The notes beneath the pieces are model-generated. The model saw nothing but the letters and a program-made list of their open reading frames with translations. It was not told the origin of the DNA and did not search any database. Source: Bacillus sp. (in: firmicutes) (GTDB lineage Bacteria; Bacillota; Bacilli; Bacillales; Cytobacillaceae). Taken from it: DNA of 37,298 nucleotides. The translations under genes and the position numbers were made by a program. Location: positions 1 to 37,298 of the forward strand of contig WTKE01000059.1 in assembly GCA_011524525.1 (NCBI GenBank). Reading direction: 5' to 3'. Each line of letters starts with the position of its first letter. The first letter of the stretch is position 1. Of this stretch, positions 1-9,790 are shown piece by piece.

Positions 1-53
1 ACCCGTGTTACCGCCGTGAAAGGGCGGTGTCTTAACCGCTTGACCAAGGGGCC
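1..53 (-). tRNA. tRNA-Glu (UUC), 3' part cut by window edge
   Basis: The reverse complement begins GGCCCCTTGGTCAAGCGG and continues through an anticodon arm with TTC in the loop (CCGCC-CTTTCAC-GGCGG), which is the typical Bacillus tRNA-Glu. The acceptor 5' strand, D arm and anticodon arm are present. The window begins inside the T arm, so the 3' end is missing. A possible promoter lies just upstream on the same strand. Confidence 0.93.
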
Positions 54-88
54 ATGTGCTTATTCGACATATTATGACGACGTTTTTT

Positions 89-118
89 ATATTAGCATAA
101 TAGCTTTATAGTTTGCAA
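89..118 (-). promoter_or_regulatory. Candidate promoter of tRNA-Glu
   Basis: On the minus strand TTGCAA (113-118) and TAATAT (89-94) are separated by 18 bases, with a TG one base before the -10 (extended -10 form). Transcription would start near position 82, about 30 bases before the tRNA. It lies beyond the purA terminator, so the tRNA is probably transcribed independently. Match to sigma-A is moderate. Confidence 0.45.
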
Positions 119-144
119 TATGTTTTTATAAAAAATTTATTTTA

Positions 145-182
145 TCTAAAAAAATTATTCGCCACTACAATGAGTGGCGAAT
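145..182 (-). terminator. Intrinsic terminator of purA
   Basis: A perfect 10-bp stem (ATTCGCCACT / AGTGGCGAAT, loop of 6) lies 17 bases beyond the purA stop and is followed on the minus strand by AATTTTTTT. Confidence 0.88.
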
Positions 183-198
183 ATTGAGATTAAATTGA

Positions 199-1576
<1,378 letters not shown>

Positions 1577-1624
1577 TAAAACCCGAACGATTTTTGTGAG
1601 ATTAATATTTTTTGTTCGTAATTA
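1577..1624 (-). promoter_or_regulatory. PurR operator: two inverted PurBoxes upstream of purA
   Basis: Two inverted CGAAC cores, CGAAC at 1584-1588 and GTTCG at 1614-1618, are 25 bases apart and each is flanked by A/T. With the 14-nt PurBox consensus (AWWWCCGAACWWT plus one base) this leaves a 17-base gap between boxes, the spacing known for B. subtilis PurR. One box has CCGAAC; the distal one has ACGAAC. They sit directly upstream of the purA -35. The call rests on the match to the known operator architecture. Confidence 0.75.
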
Positions 1625-1640
1625 ATTCTTTTTTTCATAG

Positions 1641-1668
1641 AAAAAAGACTAGCCGGTTCAGCTAATCT
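1641..1668 (-). terminator. Intrinsic terminator of dnaC
   Basis: An 8-bp stem (AGATTAGC / GCTAGTCT on the minus strand, one G-U pair, 7-base loop) is followed by six T. It lies 17 bases past the dnaC stop. Confidence 0.85.
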
Positions 1669-1685
1669 TTTATTATTCTAATCTA

Positions 1686-3050
1686 TTATGCTCCAGGTGG
1701 GACGCCATTATCATCAAAACGCCGCTCCAAGTTAACAAACTTATTATATTCTTTCACAAAAGCTAATGATACGGTTCCAGTTGGACCATTACGCTGTTTT
1801 GCAATAATGATTTCGATAATGTTCTTACTTTCCGATTCACGATCATAATAATCATCACGATATAAAAAGGCAATTACGTCGGCATCCTGCTCAATACTTC
1901 CTGATTCACGGATATCTGACATCATTGGGCGCTTATCTTGACGCTGTTCTACTCCACGGGAAAGCTGTGATAAGGCAATCACAGGTACTTTCAACTCACG
2001 AGCAAGAGCCTTTAAGGAACGGGAAATTTCTGATACTTCTTGCTGACGGTTCTCGCCGGACCGTCCACTCCCTAGTATTAACTGTAAATAATCAATCAAA
2101 ATCATACCTAGACCATGTTCCTGCTTTAAACGGCGACATTTTGAACGAATATCTGTAATTCTTACCCCTGGGGTGTCATCAATAAAGATTCCAGCATTCG
2201 ATAAGCTTCCCATAGCCATCGTTAATTTACCCCAGTCCTCATCTGTTAATGAACCCGTTCTAAGCCTTTGTGCATCAATATTTCCTTCAGCACAAAGTAA
2301 ACGCATCACAAGCTGTTCAGCACCCATCTCGAGACTAAAAATAGCAATATTTTCACCCGTTTTTGATGCGACGTTTTGCGCAATATTTAAGGCAAAGGCT
2401 GTTTTACCAACGGATGGACGTGCTCCTACAATGATTAAATCATTCCGTTGAAACCCTGCTGTCATACGGTCCAGCTCTGAGAATCCTGTTGCTAAACCCG
2501 TTACTTCACCCACGCGGTTATTCATGACTTCAATATTGTCGTATGTTCGGACAAGGACGTCCTTTATATTATGAAAAGCACCCGCATTTTTTCGCCCAGA
2601 TACTTCTAAAATACTTTTCTCTGCTTCTCCTAACAAAACCTCAACTTCGTCTTCACGCGTATAACCATCTGTAGCAATAGTGGTTGCGGTACGAATCAAT
2701 CGTCGAAGCAATGATTTTTCCTCAACTATCTTAGCATAGTATTCTATATTAGCAGCTGTCGGAACTGAACCAGCTAATTCACTTAAATAACTTACACCAC
2801 CAGTATCTTCAAGAAGCTTCGCAGCTGAAAGCTCTTCTGTCACTGTTATTAAATCAACGGCTTTTCCTTTGTCGCTCAACTGTAGCATCATTTGAAAAAT
2901 TTTCTGATGTGCCGCTCGGTAAAAATCATCAGGAATTAATATTTCTGAAGCCATTGTAAGAGAAGATGGTTCTAAAAATATCGCACCTAAAACCGCCTGC
3001 TCAGCCTCTATATTTTGAGGAGGGAGACGGTCAGCATATAAATCATTCAT
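1686..3050 (-). CDS. dnaC: Replicative DNA helicase (DnaB-type)
   Basis: This is the hexameric 5'-3' replication-fork helicase, called DnaC in Bacillus and DnaB in E. coli. The 454 residues match the family length. The N-terminal DnaB_N domain (about residues 8-110) interacts with primase and loader; the RecA-like motor has Walker A GARPSVGKT at 209-217, a Walker B near LIDYLQL, and the arginine-rich C-terminal motif around SQLSRGVEQR. No intein interrupts the motor domain. The ATG is preceded by GGGAGG. It is flanked by terminators on both sides, so it is probably transcribed separately from rplI and purA. Confidence 0.98.
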   Translation of the reverse strand: MNDLYADRLPPQNIEAEQAVLGAIFLEPSSLTMASEILIPDDFYRAAHQKIFQMMLQLSDKGKAVDLITVTEELSAAKLLEDTGGVSYLSELAGSVPTAANIEYYAKIVEEKSLLRRLIRTATTIATDGYTREDEVEVLLGEAEKSILEVSGRKNAGAFHNIKDVLVRTYDNIEVMNNRVGEVTGLATGFSELDRMTAGFQRNDLIIVGARPSVGKTAFALNIAQNVASKTGENIAIFSLEMGAEQLVMRLLCAEGNIDAQRLRTGSLTDEDWGKLTMAMGSLSNAGIFIDDTPGVRITDIRSKCRRLKQEHGLGMILIDYLQLILGSGRSGENRQQEVSEISRSLKALARELKVPVIALSQLSRGVEQRQDKRPMMSDIRESGSIEQDADVIAFLYRDDYYDRESESKNIIEIIIAKQRNGPTGTVSLAFVKEYNKFVNLERRFDDNGVPPGA

Positions 3051-3096
3051 TTATAGTAACCTCCCTTTGCTTTCTTAGAGGATATGATGATAACTA

Positions 3097-3130
3097 GAAA
3101 AAATGTGACCAGAAAAACGGGTCACATTTT
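3097..3130 (-). terminator. Intrinsic terminator of the yybS-gdpP-rplI operon
   Basis: An 11-bp perfect stem (AAAATGTGACC / GGTCACATTTT, 9-base loop) is followed by further T residues, between rplI and dnaC. Confidence 0.85.
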
Positions 3131-3179
3131 GTTAGCTACTCTATTTTATCATGAATATACCGAAATGAAACTTCCAAAT

Positions 3180-3629
3180 TTAGTTTACTTCTTTTACGTG
3201 TACATTTAACGTAGCTTGAACTTCGGTATGGAGCTTTACTGGTACCTTTGTATAACCTAAAGCACGGATCGCATCTTCTAATTCAATTTTGCGTTTGTCA
3301 ATTTTAATTTTATGCTTTTTCTGCAGCTCTTCTGCGATTTGCTTACTAGTGATCGAACCAAAAAGTCGTCCGCCTTCACCAGCTTTTGCACTTAATTCTA
3401 CTGTAATTTTTTCAAGCGTTTCTTTAAGTTTTTTTGCTTCAGCAAGCTCTTCTGCAGCTAGCTTCTCTTGCTTCTTTTTCTGTCCCTCAAGGGTACTAAC
3501 ATTTGTTGAATTCGCTTCTACTGCAAGTCCTTGTTTAATTAAGAAGTTTTGTGCATACCCATCGGCAACATTTTTCACTTCACCTTTTTTCCCTTTTCCT
3601 TTAACATCCTTCAAAAAGATTACTTTCAT
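3180..3629 (-). CDS. rplI: 50S ribosomal protein L9
   Basis: L9 is a 149-residue large-subunit protein with two globular domains joined by a long exposed helix. The N-terminal domain begins [18 protein letters not shown], the diagnostic L9 start, and the Lys/Glu-rich central segment (about residues 45-80) is the connecting helix. The ATG overlaps the gdpP stop (ATGA), so the two are translationally coupled. This places it last in the yybS-gdpP-rplI operon, as in B. subtilis. Confidence 0.98.
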   Translation of the reverse strand: MKVIFLKDVKGKGKKGEVKNVADGYAQNFLIKQGLAVEANSTNVSTLEGQKKKQEKLAAEELAEAKKLKETLEKITVELSAKAGEGGRLFGSITSKQIAEELQKKHKIKIDKRKIELEDAIRALGYTKVPVKLHTEVQATLNVHVKEVN

Positions 3630-5599
3630 TCTTTCTTTCTCCCTTCCATATACTCGTGAATGGCCGTTTGCAGTCTTTCTTCTGCTTCCTCGATCGTAAC
3701 ATCAGTCAGCTGTGTTGCTGCATTTGTTAAATGGCCACCACCATCGAGATTCTCCATAATAATTTGGACGTTCACGTCCCCCAACGATCTAGCACTAATG
3801 CCAACCGTTTGATCCGATCGCTTCGAAATAACAAAAGAAGCTTGAATTCCGTCCATCGTAAGCAGGGTATCTGCCGTTTGTGCAATTAAAATTTGGTCAA
3901 TAATCTGCGTGTTGTTTCCTTTTGCAATGGCAATCCCTTTTTTGAAAAAATAAACCGTTTCGATCAATTTAGCTCGTTTTAAGAATGAATCCACATCTTC
4001 TTTTAAAAACTTTTGTACAAGAACCGTGTCAGCCCCTTGACCTCTTAAATACGAAGCAGCATCAAAGGTTCTAGCTCCTGTACGAAGAGTAAAACTTTTT
4101 GTATCAACAATAATACCAGCTAAAAGAGCTGTTGCTTCTAGCATATCAATCTTTCCACGTTTTGGTTGATATTCTAATAACTCAGTAACGAGCTCTGCTG
4201 TTGAGGACGCATATGGCTCCATATAAACGAGTAGTGGACTTTGAATGAACTCTTCACCTCGTCTATGATGGTCAATAACCACAACATGGTCGATTTTTGA
4301 TAATAACCTCTCTTCAATAACTAATGAAGGTTTATGTGTATCAACAACCACTAACAAAGTGTCCTCCGTTGCAAGCTCTAACGCCTGCTCGGGTGTAACA
4401 AATTTTTCAAACAGTGATTCATGTTTTTTGATCTCTTCTAATAACCTTTGAACACCTGTATCAATATCGTTTGGATTTAAGACGATATATGCATCTCGTT
4501 CATTCATTTGAGCTACCTTTTGGATACCTATTGAAGCCCCAATAGCGTCCATATCTGGACTTTTATGCCCCATTATGATGACCTTGTCGCTTTCTGTGAC
4601 AAGCTCCTTTAGAGCATGCGAAATGACCCTAGCTCGTACCCTTGTCCGCTTTTCAACAGGATTCGTCTTTCCACCAAAAAACTTAACCTTACCATTTGTT
4701 AATTTTATTGCCACCTGGTCACCACCACGACCTAGTGCTAAATCAAGACTAGATTGTGCTAATGATCCTAACTCTGGTAGTGAGGATACACCAGAACCTA
4801 CTCCAATACTCAAGGTTAATGGTACATTTTGCTTTGAAGTCGTTTCTCTTACATCATCCAGAACAGAAAATTTCCCTTTCTCAAGCAGTTGTAGGATATT
4901 TTCATTAAATACAGCAATGAAGCGTTCAGAAGTAATTCTTTTTAGGAAAACTCCATTTTCTTGTGCCCACTTATTTAATATAGATGTAACAAGGTTATTC
5001 AAACTACTTCTTGTCTGATCTTCCATCCCTTGTGTTAATTCATCATAATTATCTAAGAAAATAATTGCAATGACTGTTCGTTCATCTTCATATAACTTTT
5101 CAATTTCTGTTTGTTCCGTTACATCAAAGAAATACAGAAGTCTTTCCTCAGGACGGTGAATGACTCTAAATTTACGATCATGAATCGTGATGATTTCTGT
5201 TTCAACATCTTGCTTAATTAAAGGAATAAGTGATTCGCCTACATCATAGAGTGACCTACCAACAAGTGTATCTTCTTCAAAGGATGAAGCTAAGAACGGG
5301 TTCGTCCACTCAATATAGTAGTCATCATTAATTAACATAATACCAATTGGCATTTCCATGAGCGCTTCCTCGCCCACTTTTTTCACTCGATAGGACAATG
5401 TAGTTATGTACTCTTCCATTTCTTTTCTTTGTTTTCTTTCAAGCTGAAAGATATAGAAAAAGGGAAGAAAAGCTACTATTATTCCGATTAAGGCTAGTAA
5501 CCAATTGTACACAGCAATTAATCCGAGAAGCACCACTGTTATGGCAATTAATGCATAGATGGGGTAGCGAATCGATCGCTTTTCTAGATAAGAAGGCAT
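3626..5599 (-). CDS. gdpP: Cyclic-di-AMP phosphodiesterase GdpP
   Basis: GdpP is a membrane-bound enzyme that hydrolyses c-di-AMP to pApA and so controls a signal used for potassium and wall homeostasis. The 657 residues show two membrane helices (about 14-31 and 33-50), a PAS domain (about 80-160), a degenerate GGDEF domain (about 170-300; SERF in place of the catalytic GGDEF), and a DHH/DHHA1 phosphodiesterase with GHKSPDMD (344-351), VVDTHKPS and DHH (443-445). The ATG at 5599 is preceded by GGAG; an upstream in-frame GTG at 5614 is less well placed. It ends in a 4-base overlap with rplI. Confidence 0.97.
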   Translation of the reverse strand: MPSYLEKRSIRYPIYALIAITVVLLGLIAVYNWLLALIGIIVAFLPFFYIFQLERKQRKEMEEYITTLSYRVKKVGEEALMEMPIGIMLINDDYYIEWTNPFLASSFEEDTLVGRSLYDVGESLIPLIKQDVETEIITIHDRKFRVIHRPEERLLYFFDVTEQTEIEKLYEDERTVIAIIFLDNYDELTQGMEDQTRSSLNNLVTSILNKWAQENGVFLKRITSERFIAVFNENILQLLEKGKFSVLDDVRETTSKQNVPLTLSIGVGSGVSSLPELGSLAQSSLDLALGRGGDQVAIKLTNGKVKFFGGKTNPVEKRTRVRARVISHALKELVTESDKVIIMGHKSPDMDAIGASIGIQKVAQMNERDAYIVLNPNDIDTGVQRLLEEIKKHESLFEKFVTPEQALELATEDTLLVVVDTHKPSLVIEERLLSKIDHVVVIDHHRRGEEFIQSPLLVYMEPYASSTAELVTELLEYQPKRGKIDMLEATALLAGIIVDTKSFTLRTGARTFDAASYLRGQGADTVLVQKFLKEDVDSFLKRAKLIETVYFFKKGIAIAKGNNTQIIDQILIAQTADTLLTMDGIQASFVISKRSDQTVGISARSLGDVNVQIIMENLDGGGHLTNAATQLTDVTIEEAEERLQTAIHEYMEGRKKE

Positions 5600-5627
5600 A
5601 ACTTCAGCTCCCACACAGTAGTGTATT

Positions 5628-6566
5628 TTATTGATGCTTTATCCTCTTTCTTAAATCAAAGCCTAAATCAATTATACCTAATATCCGTACAATATAAAGC
5701 AATTGTGAAAATAACAAGACTCCAATTGTGAACATTATCGGTACTACCCTTGGAAACTTCTTTGCATTACTAAAGTAATAAATGAAAGCCAAACCTTGTA
5801 AAACCATTAACCATTGAAGCAAAAAGGCGATATTTACAATGGCCATAAAAGCAAAACTTCCCTCTTCAGGGTTAAATATCATCGAAGCAATAATGGAAAA
5901 TAAATAGATCCATAAAATACTTTTTGGCAACTGAAGATCACGAAATGGTTTCCAATTCGCAATTTCAACTTGAAAACGTTTTGCTATTGGAAAACTTACT
6001 AGTTGAATAAAGAACACTGCAAGAAAAGCAGCCATCACAAACAAGGTTGGTTTTAAAAATCTCCCGGCCTCTATTCCAGCAAGTAATTCTTCCATCTGCT
6101 TCTCATTGGGCGTTTGTCCTAATGATTCCATAATTGAAAGGGAAGATTCTATGGAAGCTTTGGTTGCGGCTATCGTTTCATCTATAAAGTCAATTTGAAA
6201 AAAAGCGACTGAAATAGCATAAGTCAACACGACGGTTAATAAAAAAGCTATGGAACCACCAAAGTAAATCGCTTCCCTACTTTTCTTCTCTCTTATAAAG
6301 TCCCCCATTACTAAGCCTGTTAGACCAAAGGTAATAGCTACTGGAATGGCAAAAACTGTTCCCACTATTAGTGATAGTAAAATGGAAGCTACAAAAAACA
6401 CTAGCATACTTTTGCGTTCATTTTTATACGCAAAAAGAATAAAAGGTAATCCCAAGAACAAGTTGGTTACCATCCCTATCAGGGGCATATATGTTGTTAA
6501 CAAAAGAAGAGCTGCATAAATAGCTAGCAACAAAGCTCCCGTTGTTAACTGTCGAACATTATTCAA
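5628..6566 (-). CDS. yybS: YybS family (DUF2232) membrane protein
   Basis: A 312-residue polytopic membrane protein with roughly seven to eight hydrophobic segments, resembling the DUF2232/YybS family always found next to gdpP in Bacillus. A soluble loop at about 130-170 separates two membrane halves. The family resembles ECF-transporter S components in outline, but its substrate is not known and I do not assign one. The start is TTG at 6566 after GAGGTGAGGGA. A clear sigma-A promoter lies upstream, so this is the first gene of the yybS-gdpP-rplI operon. Confidence 0.9.
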   Translation of the reverse strand: MNNVRQLTTGALLLAIYAALLLLTTYMPLIGMVTNLFLGLPFILFAYKNERKSMLVFFVASILLSLIVGTVFAIPVAITFGLTGLVMGDFIREKKSREAIYFGGSIAFLLTVVLTYAISVAFFQIDFIDETIAATKASIESSLSIMESLGQTPNEKQMEELLAGIEAGRFLKPTLFVMAAFLAVFFIQLVSFPIAKRFQVEIANWKPFRDLQLPKSILWIYLFSIIASMIFNPEEGSFAFMAIVNIAFLLQWLMVLQGLAFIYYFSNAKKFPRVVPIMFTIGVLLFSQLLYIVRILGIIDLGFDLRKRIKHQ

Positions 6567-6596
6567 TCCCTCACCTCATTTAATTGCATCACTTCT

Positions 6597-6625
6597 ATTT
6601 TATCTAGTTCTAGAGATGGATTCAA
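6597..6625 (-). promoter_or_regulatory. Promoter of the yybS-gdpP-rplI operon
   Basis: Minus-strand TTGAAT (6620-6625), 17-base spacer, TAAAAT (6597-6602), in the gap between the rpsR terminator and the yybS start. Confidence 0.7.
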
Positions 6626-6656
6626 CTCATACAGATTGAGAGTGAAAGCTAAGAAT

Positions 6657-6686
6657 AAAAAAAGACACCACTAAGGGTGTCTTTTT
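6657..6686 (-). terminator. Intrinsic terminator of the rpsF-ssb-rpsR operon
   Basis: A long stem (AAAAAGACACC / GGTGTCTTTTT, 6-base loop) follows the rpsR stop, with a run of T on the minus strand. Confidence 0.9.
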
Positions 6687-6693
6687 CCGTTCA

Positions 6694-6951
<258 letters not shown>

Positions 6952-6980
6952 TTAGTAAAAGTTATCGTATGTTCAAGGAA

Positions 6981-7502
6981 TTAGAATGGTAAATCATCAT
7001 CAGAAATGTCGATTTGACCACCATCATTTGCAAATGGATCTTCATCCATTCTTGTAAAACCTTGGTTATTATTATTGTTGTTTCTATATGGTTGATTCTG
7101 ATTGTTATTCCCGTATGGTGAAGCTTCTCTTTGCCCTCCAAAGCCTCCTGCGTTTCCACCAGGGGCAGAACCACCAGAAGCACCTCTTGGCTCCAAGAAT
7201 TGAACACTTTCAGCTAACACTTCAGTGACATATACTCGCTTACCATCTTGTCCATCATAGCTGCGTGTTTGAACACGACCATCTACGCCAGCAAGACTGC
7301 CTTTTTTCAAGAAGTTTGCTACGTTTTCTGCAGGTTTACGCCAAATCACACAGTTGATGAAATCTGCTTCTCTTTCTCCTTGCTGATTCGTAAAAGTACG
7401 ATTGACCGCAAGTGTAAAAGTAGCAACAGGAACCCCATTTGGTGTATAGCGTAATTCAGGATCTTTCGTCAACCGACCGACTAGAACAACACGATTCATC
7501 AT
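6981..7502 (-). CDS. ssbA: Single-stranded DNA-binding protein SsbA
   Basis: This is the essential replication SSB: an N-terminal OB fold (about residues 1-110) that binds ssDNA as a tetramer, a Gly/Asn/Gln-rich disordered linker, and the acidic tip DDDLPF that recruits replication and repair partners. About 173 residues from the ATG at 7502, which is preceded by AAGGGGG. The next codon is also ATG (7499) and could be used. The asparagine run in the linker is encoded by a short low-complexity stretch near 7065-7090. It lies between rpsF and rpsR. Confidence 0.97.
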   Translation of the reverse strand: MMNRVVLVGRLTKDPELRYTPNGVPVATFTLAVNRTFTNQQGEREADFINCVIWRKPAENVANFLKKGSLAGVDGRVQTRSYDGQDGKRVYVTEVLAESVQFLEPRGASGGSAPGGNAGGFGGQREASPYGNNNQNQPYRNNNNNNQGFTRMDEDPFANDGGQIDISDDDLPF

Positions 7503-7532
7503 CAGAATCAACCCCCTTTCTTCTACGTCTAA

Positions 7533-7548
7533 TGTTTCACGTGAAACA
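7533..7548. promoter_or_regulatory. parS: parS site (perfect palindrome)
   Basis: TGTTTCACGTGAAACA is a perfect 16-bp palindrome and matches the Bacillus parS consensus, the Spo0J/ParB loading site. It lies in the short gap between the rpsF stop and the ssb start, inside the operon. A second parS is inside spo0J about 8.7 kb away. Confidence 0.95.
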
Positions 7549-7574
7549 TCAAGTTTAGAAGTGCTTATCTATTC

Positions 7575-7862
7575 TTATTTTTCGTCTTTAGTAACCATGT
7601 GGCGGATAATATCTTCGCTGATTTTAGCTAAGCGAGAGAATTCTTCCACTGCAGCTGCATCAGAGCTAACTTTTACAAGTTGGTAGTAGCCATCACGGAA
7701 ATCATTGATTTCGTATGCAAGACGACGCTTACCCCACTCTTTTGCTTCAGTAAGTTCCGCACCATTATCAGTTAAGATAGTGTTGAAACGCTCAACTAAG
7801 GCTTTTTTAGCCTCATCTTCAATGTTTGGGCGGATGATGTACATAATTTCGTACGCTCTCAT
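7575..7862 (-). CDS. rpsF: 30S ribosomal protein S6
   Basis: S6 is a 95-residue ferredoxin-fold protein that binds the 16S platform with S18. [13 protein letters not shown] at the N-terminus and the [17 protein letters not shown] segment are typical. The ATG at 7862 follows AAAAGGAGGTGAACGTG, an excellent ribosome site; the 16 extra residues in the longer open frame have none. It is the first gene of rpsF-ssb-rpsR. Confidence 0.98.
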   Translation of the reverse strand: MRAYEIMYIIRPNIEDEAKKALVERFNTILTDNGAELTEAKEWGKRRLAYEINDFRDGYYQLVKVSSDAAAVEEFSRLAKISEDIIRHMVTKDEK

Positions 7863-7875
7863 CACGTTCACCTCC

Positions 7876-7915
7876 TTTTGGTCTAAACGGCCCAATTGGG
7901 CAAGGAGCAATATTC
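7876..7915 (-). promoter_or_regulatory. rpsF leader hairpin, candidate S6:S18 autoregulatory element
   Basis: The rpsF leader carries a perfect 12-base palindrome GCCCAATTGGGC (7890-7901) followed by CCG and then the ribosome site. In many bacteria the S6:S18 complex represses its operon by binding a leader structure that mimics its 16S site. The position fits, but I have not matched the published consensus in detail. Confidence 0.35.
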
Positions 7916-7932
7916 ATTACTCACAAGAAGAA

Positions 7933-7961
7933 ATTATATCACAGTAAGAAGCGAAACACAA
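7933..7961 (-). promoter_or_regulatory. Promoter of the rpsF-ssb-rpsR operon
   Basis: Minus-strand TTGTGT (7956-7961), 17-base spacer, perfect TATAAT (7933-7938) with TG one base upstream (extended -10). Transcription should start about 60 bases before rpsF. Confidence 0.8.
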
Positions 7962-7990
7962 GATTAGATTGAAGGCACTCATTTATTCGG

Positions 7991-9142
7991 TTATGCATTC
8001 TTTTTTAAAGTTACTACTTTCCGTTTGATTGTTTGTTTACACTCACTGATTAAATTGTCGAAGATTCCTTCCCATGTTTGCTTTAGTGCATATTCTCTTG
8101 CATTTTTCTCCATAATGAGTCTGCTAACTTTATGAGTGAGTAATTGTTCCGTTTGCTTAATAAAATCCTGATAATCGCCAGCTATACATATCTTTCCTGT
8201 TTTATTATGTTCTACAATTCCACTTACTCCACCACGGTTAGAGACAATTGCAGGAGTTCCGCTGGCAAGTGCCTCTAGTACAACGTTCCCAAAAGTTTCT
8301 GTTTGAGATGGAAATACAAATAAATCACTAGCTGCATAACAAGAAGCCAGTTCATTCCCACTTAAATACCCCGTCATTGTTATATTTGTTCTCTCGTTCA
8401 GAAGACTAGATATTTCCTCAAAACTAGGACCATCTCCTACAATTAAGAAATGGACGCTTTCTTTCCACTTTTCCGAGAAATGTTCCATGATTTTTTGTAA
8501 TGTAAATAGATCTTTTTCTGGTGCAAGTCTTCCAACATAAAGAAGAATATAAGGAGCTTTTATATTATATTGGTCTCGAATATTGACCGTTTGGTTAGAA
8601 GGGCGAAAAAGGGAGCAGTCTACCCCTCTTGACCATATAGATAAGTTAGTGAATCCTTTTGTTTGGAGATGCGTTAACGTCTCCTTGGAGGGAACAAAAA
8701 TTCTTTCTGAGGAAGTGTAAAACCATTTTAAATATCTCCACAGTATAGGAGAGATCCAACTCAGCTTGTAATAATCGAGATACTGGTCAAAATGTGTGTG
8801 ATAAGAGGAAATGATAGGAATATCCAATTTTTTAGCTGCATGGGAGCCTAGTACCCCCATTGTTAATGGCGTAGCCACATGGATAAAGTCTGGAGAAAAT
8901 GCTTGTACCCGTTCAAGGATGGTATTCGGCAGAGCCAATGCTGTTCGACATTCTGGATAGATAAAAAAGGGAATACTCATAAATTGGTTAACATAGGGGT
9001 ACGTATTACTCCCCTCCAACTCAGGTGCAAATATTTCTACGGTATGCCCTTTTTGTAATAGGTAATCAGAGTATCTTTTCAATGATTTTGCTACACCGTT
9101 TACTTGCGGAAAAAATGTATCAGTAAAAATAGCTATTCTCAT
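7991..9142 (-). CDS. GT4-family glycosyltransferase
   Basis: A 383-residue GT-B fold retaining glycosyltransferase. The N-terminus MRIAIFTDTFFPQVNGV is typical of the family that includes mannosyl- and sulfoquinovosyl/diacylglycerol-type enzymes. The C-terminal half has VGRLAPEKD and the nucleotide-sugar site E-x7-E within TETFGNVVLEALASG. No signal peptide; probably cytoplasmic and membrane-associated, acting on a lipid acceptor. The ATG follows AGGGGGGATC. It lies 11 bases after a PAP2 phosphatase gene, suggesting a two-gene unit for lipid or glycolipid metabolism. Donor and acceptor cannot be read from sequence. Confidence 0.9.
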   Translation of the reverse strand: MRIAIFTDTFFPQVNGVAKSLKRYSDYLLQKGHTVEIFAPELEGSNTYPYVNQFMSIPFFIYPECRTALALPNTILERVQAFSPDFIHVATPLTMGVLGSHAAKKLDIPIISSYHTHFDQYLDYYKLSWISPILWRYLKWFYTSSERIFVPSKETLTHLQTKGFTNLSIWSRGVDCSLFRPSNQTVNIRDQYNIKAPYILLYVGRLAPEKDLFTLQKIMEHFSEKWKESVHFLIVGDGPSFEEISSLLNERTNITMTGYLSGNELASCYAASDLFVFPSQTETFGNVVLEALASGTPAIVSNRGGVSGIVEHNKTGKICIAGDYQDFIKQTEQLLTHKVSRLIMEKNAREYALKQTWEGIFDNLISECKQTIKRKVVTLKKNA

Positions 9143-9153
9143 AATGATCCCCC

Positions 9154-9675
9154 CTAAAAAAATAAGTGACAGAATCCCATTGATGTAATTGCACCTAATA
9201 AGGAACCTGCTAACACATCAGTTGGGTAATGGACCCCTAAAATTACTCGAGAGAGGGCAACCATAATCGCAACAGGAAATAAAAAAGGAGCTAAAAATGG
9301 ATCAAATAAGATAAAAGGTGTAACAAGAGAGAATATGGCTGTAGAATGGCCAGACGGAAAGGAAGGATCCTTTAAGGTTGGCCCGTGTAAAGTAGCTTGT
9401 AAGTCAGATAAATGAGGTCTAAGACGACGAAACTGTCTCTTTGCGAAAAAGACAAACAAATGACTGATCGTTAAAGAAAAATAAACAACTATAACTACTT
9501 CTCTTAGCTCTAAAGGACCGAACAGCCAAATAATTAAAGGGATACCAATCGATGCTACCGCACTACCTAAATGAGTAATCCATTTAAAAATTTGAATAAG
9601 AAGTAATGGCTGCTTGTTTAATAAGTAAAAAATGATTTCATCAGATTTAACAATCCAATCCATTGTCCGCTTCAC
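9154..9675 (-). CDS. PAP2-family membrane phosphatase
   Basis: A polytopic membrane protein of about 173 residues with the three type-2 phosphatidic acid phosphatase motifs: K-x6-RP (KRQFRRLRP), PSGH (PSFPSGHS) and SR-x5-H-x3-D (SRVILGVHYPTD), the second and third carrying the catalytic histidines. Known relatives dephosphorylate phosphatidic acid, phosphatidylglycerol phosphate or undecaprenyl pyrophosphate; which applies here is open. Start uncertain: the GTG at 9675 is spaced well from AAGGTGGGGG, while a GTG at 9687 and an ATG at 9651 are alternatives. Paired with the glycosyltransferase downstream. Confidence 0.88.
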   Translation of the reverse strand: MKRTMDWIVKSDEIIFYLLNKQPLLLIQIFKWITHLGSAVASIGIPLIIWLFGPLELREVVIVVYFSLTISHLFVFFAKRQFRRLRPHLSDLQATLHGPTLKDPSFPSGHSTAIFSLVTPFILFDPFLAPFLFPVAIMVALSRVILGVHYPTDVLAGSLLGAITSMGFCHLFF

Positions 9676-9753
9676 TTTTACCCCCACCTTTCTAATGCTT
9701 TCAGTTTAAGGTGAAAACATTGAAATCAGGTTGATTTACTGTTAAGAAAACGT

Positions 9754-9783
9754 AAAAAAACCACCTTGATTTCCAAGGTGGTT
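9754..9783 (-). terminator. Intrinsic terminator of ychF
   Basis: A perfect 10-bp stem (AACCACCTTG / CAAGGTGGTT, 5-base loop) is followed on the minus strand by a T run, directly beyond the ychF stop. It separates ychF from the PAP2/glycosyltransferase pair. Confidence 0.92.
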
Positions 9784-9790
9784 CTCATTT

